From JASJHI01 sp965371355 (GTDB lineage: Bacteria; Actinomycetota; Acidimicrobiia; Acidimicrobiales; Ilumatobacteraceae): DNA of 16,363 nt. Below are positions 7,035 to 12,927 of this stretch, in pieces (the stretch's first letter is position 1; every line of letters starts with the position of its first letter). The notes under the pieces are model-generated. The model searched no databases. It was not told where the DNA came from and saw only the letters and a list, made by a program, of their open reading frames with translations. The position numbers and the translations under genes were made by a program. The stretch covers positions 1 through 16,363 of the forward strand of contig CBDUYD010000058.1 of the NCBI GenBank assembly GCA_965371355.1, read 5' to 3'.

Positions 7035-7761
7035 ATGGTGAGTCGGCAGTTGAATCGGTGGGAGCTCGACGGCGGGTCGGGAGCGGTCGTGGTCGTCGAC
7101 GTGATACGCGCGTTCACGACGGCCCCTACGCGTTCGGTGCGGGCGCCGCGGCGACCTACCTCGTCTCGGGTGTCGACGAAGCCCTGCGGTCAAGGCCGAT
7201 CAGCCCGGTGTGTTGGCGATGGGTGAGGACCACGGGATGCGTCCGGACGGCTTCGACTTCCCGAACTCACCGGCCGCTGTCGCCCGCGCCGATCTGTGGG
7301 GCTGCACGTTGGTGCAGTGGACCTCGGCCGGTACTCAGGGGGTCGTCGGGGCGACCTCTGCGTCCCGCTTGTGGGCGGCGAGCCTCGCCTGCGCATCGGC
7401 CACCGCCCGAGCGGTCAACGCGGCCGGTCTCGGTGATCCGACATACGTGATCACCGGATGCTTCCCCGATCGCCCCGACGACTCCGGTGGCGACGACCGG
7501 CTCACCGCCGACCACATCGAGCGAGTCCGCCTGCGTGAGGCCGTCGACCGGGGCGCGACGTCGCGAGCGCTGCTGGCCACCCGCGAGGCGCGGCGGACAC
7601 TGCTGCTCGGCCCCGAGCACTGCGATCCCATGGACATCCAACTCGCAGCGCGGGTGGACGCCTTCGACTTCGCGATGGAGGTCGTGCGCGACGACCGCAG
7701 ACTGAGGCTCGAGCCGCGTCGAGCGGAGCACGATGGAGCCCGGGGGCGACTCCGGCGATGA
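7035..7761 (+). pseudogene. comB: 2-phosphosulfolactate phosphatase (ComB) family, broken by two frameshifts
   Basis: Three reading frames in succession encode one ComB-like protein. Frame one from GTG/ATG near 7035 gives GAVVVVDVIRAFTTA. Frame two continues YAFGAGAAATYLVSGVDEAL from about 7126. Frame three from about 7192 gives GVLAMGEDHGMRPDGFDFPN, VQWTSAGTQGVVGA, CASATARAVNAAG and VDAFDFAMEVVRDDRRL. Each break equals the loss of one base, at about 7121-7127 (a C-run) and 7186-7194. ComB hydrolyses 2-phosphosulfolactate, in coenzyme M and sulfolactate metabolism; many bacterial homologues have unknown substrates. The last residues (from about 7730) are Arg-rich and probably read-through. 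The gene is either truly decayed or carries two sequencing indels. No other coenzyme M genes are nearby. Confidence 0.75.
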
Positions 7762-8008
7762 AGTCGCTCGCGGCCGCGAGATCGTTCGCGAGCTCGAGGA
7801 GGGGTCGGCGGTCGAGGTGTCGAGGGGTCGAGGGGTCGAGGGGTCGAGGGGTTGAGGTGTCGAAACCCAGGTCTTGCTCGATCGCATCGTCGACGACCGT
7901 GCCGGCGGGTAGCGATCGCACCCGCGCACCGAAGCCGAGATCGACGATACGGGCTCCGAGGAACGCGGGCGCGCCTGAGACGAGAGCCGAGCCGCGCCCC
8001 TCGAGACG
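7739..8008 (-). pseudogene. Remnant of an unidentified gene (opposite strand)
   Basis: The minus frame between a TGA at 8009-8011 and about 7740 reads like real protein with G/C-ending codons: GAPAFLGARIVDLGFGARV, RSLPAGTVVDDAIEQDLGFD, then a tandem-repeat segment, then LLELANDLAAASDFIAGVAPG. The + strand readings of the same DNA are the Arg/Ser/Pro-rich type expected from antisense. No start codon with a plausible N-terminus is found above 8009. The frame runs on into the antisense of the ComB-like gene without its own stop. It therefore looks truncated at both ends. I do not recognise the family; the IVDLGFGAR stretch slightly resembles motif I of some methyltransferases, but that is weak. 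Confidence 0.4.
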
Positions 8009-8225
8009 TCATCGCTCACGATCGGACAGACCCCCGCTGCCACACGTCGTCGCTCGTTGCGTCGACGCCGTTCGATCGAACACCGGGAGAAGCCCACGTC
8101 AAGGGAACATTCCGCTGGGCCGATCGGTATTGTCGCAGCGATGGTCCACCGACGCGCCGACGACCGCGAGTTGCGCGCACCCGCGGGCCCGGGCCGACTC
8201 ACCACATAGGTCCGGCGGCATCTCG
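7762..8225. other. 464-bp stretch without an intact gene
   Basis: This gap between the ComB pseudogene and the methyltransferase-like gene holds the minus-strand remnant (to 8008) and the 8-bp tandem repeat. From about 8012 to 8225 I see only short interrupted frames on both strands and no RNA gene or clear promoter. The + frame that runs through it into the next gene is Arg/Ser-rich and antisense-like, so it is not taken as an N-terminal extension. Confidence 0.6.
7812..7859. repeat. 8-bp tandem repeat (TCGAGGGG), six units
   Basis: Four perfect TCGAGGGG units are flanked by one TCGAGGTG and one TTGAGGTG unit, 48 bp in total, followed by a partial unit starting TCGA. All three minus-strand frames of the unit are open (Ser-Thr-Pro-Arg-Pro-Leu-Asp-Pro type peptides). 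Forty-eight bp is a whole number of codons, so the array keeps the frame of the minus-strand remnant on either side. The units are too short and contiguous to be CRISPR; slippage expansion is the simplest origin. Confidence 0.9.
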
Positions 8226-8855
8226 ATGCGACCGCAGACCGCCACCCTCTGGGCCGAGCAAAACCGCCGCCCGCCGGGTGACCGGTGGCGGCTGTTCGGT
8301 GCCGTCGGGGTGGAGGTGCAGCCGAGCGCGGTCCTGTACCCCGGATCGTACGTCGACGTCGCGCCGTCGTTCGTGTGGCCATCGGTCACCTACGTCGACT
8401 CCGACCGTCGCGCGGCGCGCTTCTTCGGAGATGATGAGGGAGTCCTCGAGATCATCGCCGATCATCCCGGCACTCCGATCGACCCGGACGTGGAGTTCGT
8501 GCACGCCGACTACACGTCGGATCTCCCGCTCGCCGAGGATTCGTTCGATCTGCTCGTGTCGCTCTATGCAGGACCGATCTCGCGCCACTGCACGCGGTAC
8601 CTCCGGGTCGGAGGGATGCTGCTCGTCAATCCGAGCCACGGCGATGTGGCGTTCGCCTCGCTCGACGACCGGTACGAGCTGGGCGGGGTCGTTCGATCCC
8701 GGTCCGGGAACTATTCGGTCTCGACCGACGAACTCGATTCGTACCGCGTCCCGAAGAAGGACATGCCGGTCACGATCGAGTCGATCGAGCGGTCGGGGCG
8801 TGGGGTGGCGTACACGAAGTCGCCGTTTGCGTACCTCTTCCGTCGCGTGCGGTGA
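8226..8855 (+). CDS. Class I SAM methyltransferase-like protein of unknown target
   Basis: This 209-aa protein has a Rossmann-type pattern resembling class I methyltransferases. Motif-I-like VLYPGSYVDVAP lies at 36-47, VTYVDSD with its acidic end at 54-60, VEFVHADYTSDLPLAEDSFD at 89-108, the strand DLLVSLYAG at 108-116 and LRVGGMLLVNPSHGD at 126-140. The glycine-rich loop of motif I is degenerate (PGSYVD instead of GxGxG), so cofactor binding is not certain. The N-terminus NRRPPGDRWRLFGAVGVEVQ and the C-terminus FAYLFRRV look complete. ATG 8226 is chosen because the upstream frame turns Arg/Ser-rich; no strong ribosome binding site is seen. It appears monocistronic, with a 58-bp gap to the next gene. 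Substrate unknown. Confidence 0.72.
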   Translation: MRPQTATLWAEQNRRPPGDRWRLFGAVGVEVQPSAVLYPGSYVDVAPSFVWPSVTYVDSDRRAARFFGDDEGVLEIIADHPGTPIDPDVEFVHADYTSDLPLAEDSFDLLVSLYAGPISRHCTRYLRVGGMLLVNPSHGDVAFASLDDRYELGGVVRSRSGNYSVSTDELDSYRVPKKDMPVTIESIERSGRGVAYTKSPFAYLFRRVR

Positions 8856-8913
8856 CGCTTCCGAAACCCTCGAAGCGGCCGATGGTCGAGAGGTCGGGGC
8901 GTAGGCTCGGGGG

Positions 8914-10143
8914 ATGCCCGAGCAGGGGTGCTCGAACGCTACGGTCATCGCCGAGTCCCGCTCGCGCGCGAATCCTGCCGGCGCGGTCCTCGTCCTGACG
9001 CTCGCCGCGACCGTCGTTTCGCTCGTTGCAGTGCACTCCGCGGCGACCGGTGTGTCGGTGACGTCGGCGTTCGTGTCCGGAGACGTCTGCCTACCGGGGA
9101 ACACAGCAGATCAGCTCGGCACACTGTTCGACTCCGAGCCGGGCGGGGTGATCGGCGCCGACTACCAGCGGGCGACGCCACTGCCGGACGGGCGCGTGCT
9201 GTGGACGTTCCAAGATGCCGCGGTGCGGCTGCCATCCGGTAGGACCACGACGGTCCACAACATCGGCGTAGTCCAGAGCGACTCCTGCTTCAGCGTCCTG
9301 ATGGGCGGGTCGAGCGCGGCTCCCGAGCCGTGGCTCTTCGCCGGAAACACCACGCCGTACTCACACTGGTACTGGCCGCTCGATGCCGCCATCGGTACCG
9401 ACGGTCGAGTCCATGTCTTCCTCGCCGAGATGTTCGAGCGCGGCGAGTCCTACCTCGCACACGTAGAGCCGACGTCGACCGTCGTCGCCACGATCGACGC
9501 CGACACCCTGGAGATCCGGTCTCAGGCTCCCGCCGCGAACAGCTCTGCTGACCTGTACGGCTGGTCGATCGCCTCCGACCGCGACTGGACGTACCTGTAC
9601 GCGCAGTGTCACCGTCAGTTCGGCTACGACCCCTTCATCGGCGGTTCGTTCGGCCATGACCTCGACTGCGTCGCCGAGGTCACCGTCGGCCGAGTTCCGG
9701 TGGGCGAGCTGTTCGCGATCCCGACCTATTGGACCGGTTCGGGGTGGTCGAGACAAGCCGCCCGAGCGGTCCCGGTTCTCGAAACGACCGACCGGTTGTC
9801 GAATCCTGCCGACATCACCTTCCGCAACAACCGTTGGCTCGCGGTGACGAAGGTGGGCGACTGGTGGGGGAACACGATCCTCGTCGAGTCGGCCCCACGC
9901 CCGACCGGACCCTTCGTGACGATCGCCACCATTGCTGCGGTGGCGAAGTGCCCGGTCGACTGCGACACGTACTACGCCTCGTGGGTCGCCGGCGACGATG
10001 GTCCGACGATGACGATCGGCCTGTCGAACAACCGGTGGGACGGGGTGACGACCGAGGTCTACCGGCCGAGCTTCCTCACGATCCCGACGCCGCCGTACCA
10101 GGTGTCGCCGGCCGACCGCTGCTCGCTCGGTCACTGCGGCTGA
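8914..10143 (+). CDS. Secreted beta-propeller-like protein (DUF4185/DUF5005-like), function unknown
   Basis: This 409-aa protein starts with a charged N-terminus and a hydrophobic segment at about residues 22-42 (GAVLVLTLAATVVSLVAV), a signal peptide or anchor. The rest is rich in Trp, Tyr, Asp and Gly with repeated beta-blade-like phrases: ATPLPDGRVLWTFQDAAV, AAIGTDGRVHVFLAEM, LYGWSIASDRDWTYLYAQC, ADITFRNNRWLAVTKVGDWW and SWVAGDDGPTMTIGLSNNRW. This resembles DUF4185/DUF5005 and GH43-type five-bladed propellers. Such proteins are often carbohydrate-active or cell-envelope associated. Several Cys residues (CLPG, CHRQ, CPVDC, and the CSLGHCG end) could form disulfides outside the cell. The family assignment is by pattern only, and no catalytic residues can be fixed. 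Confidence 0.6.
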   Translation: MPEQGCSNATVIAESRSRANPAGAVLVLTLAATVVSLVAVHSAATGVSVTSAFVSGDVCLPGNTADQLGTLFDSEPGGVIGADYQRATPLPDGRVLWTFQDAAVRLPSGRTTTVHNIGVVQSDSCFSVLMGGSSAAPEPWLFAGNTTPYSHWYWPLDAAIGTDGRVHVFLAEMFERGESYLAHVEPTSTVVATIDADTLEIRSQAPAANSSADLYGWSIASDRDWTYLYAQCHRQFGYDPFIGGSFGHDLDCVAEVTVGRVPVGELFAIPTYWTGSGWSRQAARAVPVLETTDRLSNPADITFRNNRWLAVTKVGDWWGNTILVESAPRPTGPFVTIATIAAVAKCPVDCDTYYASWVAGDDGPTMTIGLSNNRWDGVTTEVYRPSFLTIPTPPYQVSPADRCSLGHCG

Positions 10144-10300
10144 CCGCCGGTCGCGCGGGTGCAGCCCGGGTCGGACGACGCGGTGAGTGCAAGAGCCGGA
10201 TCGCAGTGCGATTGTCGGGGTCGTCTGCGCGCCAGCGAACGACGTTTGACCCCGTCAGATGTGACCGCGGGGCTCTCGCCGTGCGGGGTACGCTCGACCG

Positions 10301-10492
10301 GTGAGCCGCATCGAGCGCGTGGTGACGATCAGGCGGGCTGACCATGCCGATCAGCCGTGGCGGTACTGGGTCACCCGTCCGATGGCGGAACGAATCGCGA
10401 TGGTCGACGAACTCCGCCGTGAACACCATGGATGGACCGATGGAACTGAACCGCGACTTCAACGAGTTCATCGCATACTTCGTCGCTCGTGA
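10301..10492 (+). CDS. 63-aa partner protein upstream of nucleotidyltransferase
   Basis: This short basic protein from GTG 10301 carries YWVTRPMAERIAMVDELRRE and ends RLQRVHRILRRS. This YW...RP..ER...v.eLR...QRV.RI.rR pattern recurs in small proteins encoded just before DUF6036-type nucleotidyltransferases. Its last 53 bases overlap the next gene in a different frame, implying coupled translation. The function is not established for the family. A regulatory or antitoxin-like partner is a guess from the paired layout and the high charge. No transmembrane or signal segment is present. Confidence 0.68.
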   Translation: MSRIERVVTIRRADHADQPWRYWVTRPMAERIAMVDELRREHHGWTDGTEPRLQRVHRILRRS

Positions 10493-10898
10493 CGTTCGAT
10501 TCCTGATCGTCGGCGGGTACGCCCTCGCTGCGCACGGGCATCCGCGATACACGAAGGATCTCGACGTCTGGGTGCGTGTCGACGTGGAGAACGCCGAGCG
10601 GATCATCCGGGCGTTGGACGACTTCGGCTTCGGCAGCCTCGGACTGACCCGCGCGGACTTCGTGGAGGATGATGTCGTAGTGCAACTCGGGCGGGAGCCG
10701 CACAGGATCGACCTGCTGACATTCATCTCCGGGGTCGAATTCGACGATGCGTGGGAGCATCGGGTGAAGGTAGATCTGGGTGGAGTTTCCGTTCCGGTGA
10801 TCGGCCGTACGGAGCTCCGCCGGAACAAGCTTGCGACGGGTCGCCTCCGAGACCTGGCAGACGCTGAGGAGCTGATGCCCGACGAAGACCGAGCGTGA
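10440..10898 (+). CDS. DUF6036-type nucleotidyltransferase
   Basis: This 152-aa protein of the polymerase-beta nucleotidyltransferase fold has the signature FLIVGGYALAAHGHPRYTKD (21-40). The conserved Gly pair is at 25-26, the metal-binding aspartates are Asp40 and Asp42 (KDLDVWV), and a third is Asp91 in HRIDLLTFISG. The expected chemistry is transfer of a nucleotide to a protein, RNA or small molecule. ATG 10440 is chosen because MELNRDFNEFI matches the usual family N-terminus; an in-frame ATG at 10428 is an alternative. The start lies inside the upstream 63-aa gene. The catalytic residues are intact, so it should be active. Related folds occur in MNT-HEPN toxin-antitoxin systems, but no HEPN gene is present here. 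Confidence 0.82.
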   Translation: MELNRDFNEFIAYFVARDVRFLIVGGYALAAHGHPRYTKDLDVWVRVDVENAERIIRALDDFGFGSLGLTRADFVEDDVVVQLGREPHRIDLLTFISGVEFDDAWEHRVKVDLGGVSVPVIGRTELRRNKLATGRLRDLADAEELMPDEDRA

Positions 10899-10921
10899 CG
10901 GCGCGCACTACCGTTTGGTGT

Positions 10922-10939
10922 CTGCCGGCGGCCGGACAG
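10922..10939. terminator. Small hairpin after the nucleotidyltransferase gene
   Basis: CTGCCGGCGGCCGGACAG folds into a short GC stem with one bulged A and a small loop, 24 bp after the stop at 10898. There is no T-run. It may be a weak terminator between this gene and the convergent cupin gene; chance GC-rich symmetry is possible. Confidence 0.25.
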
Positions 10940-11014
10940 GACCACCATCGTTCTCACCCGTGGCGATGAGTTGCTGCCGTCGGCGAGGCCGTGCCTGCGC
11001 TGTGACCTGACGGC

Positions 11015-11404
11015 TCAATCAGGTCGCTCGAACCTGTGCTCGGTCGGTTGTGGGGTGACGGCGAGGACCTGGACCTCGTGCGGTGTGTCGAAGCGGTGCC
11101 AGATTCCCTGCGGCACGACGACGAGTTCGCCGGCGTTCATCCGGCTCGACCGCTCACCGTCGCCACCGAGGAACGTGATCGTCGTCTCACCGGCGATGAT
11201 GATCACGATCTCGTCGCCGACCGGATGGCGCTCCCATCCGCTGTGGCCCGCCCAGTGGGCCGCGAATACAGCGCCGTCGCGGTACTCGGCCAGTCGCGCG
11301 AACGCGCCCGCCGACTCGTCGTCCGTGGTCGCCGGCGTTCGATCGGCGAGGAATGTCAGCTCCTCGAAAGACCGCTCGATCGAGATCGGATGTGGTTCCG
11401 TCAT
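11015..11404 (-). CDS. Cupin-domain protein
   Basis: This 129-aa single-domain cupin carries the two conserved motifs. Motif 1 is around SGWERHPVGDEIVIIIAGE (55-73), with metal-ligand candidates His60 and Glu65. Motif 2 is GELVVVPQGIWHRFDTP (92-108), with His103. Small stand-alone cupins act as dioxygenases, isomerases, or sugar- or effector-binding proteins. The sequence alone does not choose between these, although the VPQGIWHRFDTP ending is common in uncharacterised metal-binding cupins. It is transcribed divergently from the lipoprotein peptidase (68-bp gap) and converges on the nucleotidyltransferase. No export signal is seen, so it is cytosolic. Confidence 0.85.
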   Translation of the reverse strand: MTEPHPISIERSFEELTFLADRTPATTDDESAGAFARLAEYRDGAVFAAHWAGHSGWERHPVGDEIVIIIAGETTITFLGGDGERSSRMNAGELVVVPQGIWHRFDTPHEVQVLAVTPQPTEHRFERPD

Positions 11405-11472
11405 CGTCGCAGCGTAGGTGTCGGCCGCGCGGTGATCGGCCGACTGGAGGCGCTCGGTCTATCGTGCCGCGG

Positions 11473-12246
11473 ATGTTCGGCCGGTCGACGTGCGGTGGTA
11501 TCCCACATCGCGCACGGCGCCCCGTTGCCGCACTCTTGGTCGGCTCGCTGCTGCTGGCTGCCTGTACCTCCGGTGGGTCGGACACCGATACGTCCGCACC
11601 GGCCGAAGTCTCGGTACCGATCACCCAGCCATCGATCGACGCGTCGCGCGACGAGGGGTCTACAGACGACGCGCGAGTGGTCTCCGTCGAGGTCATCGTC
11701 GCCGACCTCAACGACTACTGGGCCGGCGCCGCGGTCGACCTCGGTTTCGAGTACGAGTCCGTCCCGATCGACAGGGTGACCACCGGGATCGACGGAGCGG
11801 TCTGTTCCGGCGTCGCGTTCGATCTCGACGAACTGGCCGAGAACGCCTTCGTCGACCCGTCCTGTGACGAGGGCATCACCGTCGCCTACGACCCGGCGTA
11901 CCTCGAGGTGTCGATCGCCCGGGCCGAGGCGACGATGGCGCACGAATGGGGACACGTCGTGCAGGCGCAGGCCGAACACATCGACATCAGCCTCGACGAG
12001 AACGGGCTGCCGATCGACGCGGAACTCCAAGCCGACTGCTTCGCCGGAGCGTGGGCGGGCGAGAGCGCACGATCCGAGATCGAACTCCTCCGAGAGGACA
12101 CCGCCGATGCGGGCGATCCCGACGATGTCGAACTCGACGACCCCGAGGCGCACGGTCTACCCGAAGAGCGCGTCATCGCGTTCGATATCGGCCTCGCCGG
12201 TGGCCCGGCCGCCTGTGTCGACGAGCTACTCGACGCACTCCCATAG
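11473..12246 (+). CDS. Lipoprotein zinc metallopeptidase (YpfJ-like, Zn_peptidase family)
   Basis: This 257-aa protein has a lipoprotein signal: Arg residues, the hydrophobic stretch PVAALLVGSLLLAAC, and lipobox LAAC with Cys31 as the acylated residue, followed by a Ser/Asp/Thr-rich linker to about 65. The zinc site is HEWGH (157-161), followed 23 residues later by ELQADCFAGAWA (184-195). This pair is the hallmark of the YpfJ/neutral zinc metallopeptidase family, with Glu184 the likely third ligand. The domain is short compared with full YpfJ proteins. The ATG at 11473 sits just before the signal sequence; the open frame further upstream is antisense to the cupin. It probably acts as a membrane-anchored extracytoplasmic protease; substrate unknown. 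Confidence 0.83.
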   Translation: MFGRSTCGGIPHRARRPVAALLVGSLLLAACTSGGSDTDTSAPAEVSVPITQPSIDASRDEGSTDDARVVSVEVIVADLNDYWAGAAVDLGFEYESVPIDRVTTGIDGAVCSGVAFDLDELAENAFVDPSCDEGITVAYDPAYLEVSIARAEATMAHEWGHVVQAQAEHIDISLDENGLPIDAELQADCFAGAWAGESARSEIELLREDTADAGDPDDVELDDPEAHGLPEERVIAFDIGLAGGPAACVDELLDALP

Positions 12247-12363
12247 CACCCCCTCGCGCCGCAGTCGGCGCCGGGCCATCGAGCGATGGATGCTCGCGTC
12301 CTGACTGCCGGAGACCTTGAACCCCTTGCCCGCCGTGGGCGAATGGAGCACAGGGCGACGCTT

Positions 12364-12402
12364 TGTGATCCCGCTGAAATGTTCTGAATCGCCGCTGTGA
12401 TG
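12364..12402 (+). promoter_or_regulatory. Four direct heptamer repeats at 10-11 bp spacing (putative BTAD/SARP site)
   Basis: TGTGATC (12364), TGAAATG (12375), TGAATCG (12385) and TGTGATG (12396) start 11, 10 and 11 bp apart, on one face of the helix. SARP regulators are known to bind direct heptamer repeats with 11-bp spacing near -35. The array ends 55 bp before the secreted-protein gene. A similar pair precedes the BTAD-containing gene at 12928. The two outer repeats match each other best; the inner two are looser. Binding is inferred. Confidence 0.45.
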
Positions 12403-12457
12403 CCACGGGTCGATGGTGGCTCCTGTTCACATCAACCGACAACGACAGGAGAATCCA

Positions 12458-12766
12458 ATGAACACCTCACTGAAGCACATGATCAAGAACACGGTCGCCG
12501 CACTCGTGGTGGCCACCGCAGCGGTCGTCCCGGCGTCCGCAGCGATGGCTGAGGTTCTCGAGGGCGAAGGCAGCGGCGACCCGGCCGCCGAGACCGCACA
12601 TCCGGCCCGGTCACCCCGAGCGGCGTTCTCGGCGAACGAGCGGATCGTCCTCCACGCGTTCGATTCGCCCGCCACGCAGACGAAGGCCGGCGCTCTCGTC
12701 GGGCTCGACGGGTCGGCCGGGTCGGCCGAGCTGGCGGCGATCGTCGAGGAGGTCCGTGGTTCCTGA
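12458..12766 (+). CDS. Small secreted protein, unknown function
   Basis: This 102-aa protein has a clear Sec signal peptide. The basic start MNTSLKHMIK is followed by a hydrophobic core to about residue 27 and probable cleavage after AMA (31) or ASA (28). The mature part of about 70 residues is acidic and Ala/Gly/Ser-rich, with no cysteine and no recognised domain. It contains SANERIVLHAFDS (58-70) and ends LAAIVEEVRGS. AGGAG at 12447-12451, 6 nt from the ATG, is one of the best ribosome binding sites in the window, suggesting high expression. Heptamer repeats lie upstream and a strong stem-loop follows the stop. A secreted ligand or cell-envelope peptide tied to the downstream STAND/kinase regulator is possible, but speculative. 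Confidence 0.75.
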   Translation: MNTSLKHMIKNTVAALVVATAAVVPASAAMAEVLEGEGSGDPAAETAHPARSPRAAFSANERIVLHAFDSPATQTKAGALVGLDGSAGSAELAAIVEEVRGS

Positions 12767-12802
12767 ACGGGTGCTACCCGCTTGGGGTTTCACGAGCGCT
12801 GC

Positions 12803-12843
12803 CCATGGGGGTGTTCCTCGGTTGACGAGGACCACCCCCATGG
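12803..12843. terminator. 18-bp stem-loop between the secreted protein and BTAD-kinase genes
   Basis: The left arm CCATGGGGGTGTTCCTCG and right arm CGAGGACCACCCCCATGG pair over 18 bp with a single mismatch around the loop GTTGA. It begins 36 bp after the secreted-protein stop, as expected for a terminator. No T-run follows, which is common in high-GC actinobacteria. It should separate the abundant small transcript from the large regulator gene or act as a 3' stabiliser. Confidence 0.75.
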
Positions 12844-12888
12844 TCGCGTTCCGGCTCGTGTTCTGGCCTGTGAGCTGGACCGATGCGT

Positions 12889-12906
12889 TGTGACCTGGCT
12901 GTAATC
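12889..12906 (+). promoter_or_regulatory. Heptamer direct repeat pair before the BTAD-kinase gene (putative autoregulatory site)
   Basis: TGTGACC (12889) and TGTAATC (12900) are exactly 11 bp apart and end 21 bp before the ATG. A further TGTGAGC lies at 12869, about two helical turns upstream. The layout resembles the repeats at 12364-12402 and known SARP sites. Both regions also carry CGATGGTG a little downstream (12411 and 12918), possibly a shared promoter element. If that is the -10 region, the transcript would be leaderless or nearly so. Confidence 0.42.
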
Positions 12907-12927
12907 GCGACGTGGAACGATGGTGAC

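Noticed and set aside
7812..7859. Tandem repeat as a CRISPR array
   Set aside because: Units are 8 bp and contiguous with no spacers.
10344..10439. Longer N-terminus of the nucleotidyltransferase from ATG 10344
   Set aside because: It overlaps the motif-bearing 63-aa gene and gives a Ser/Arg-rich segment unlike the family; MELNRDFNEF at 10440 fits better.
12280..12296. Small inverted repeat CGAGC...GCTCG after the metallopeptidase gene
   Set aside because: A 5-bp stem is expected by chance in this GC-rich DNA; no T-run or second feature supports a terminator.
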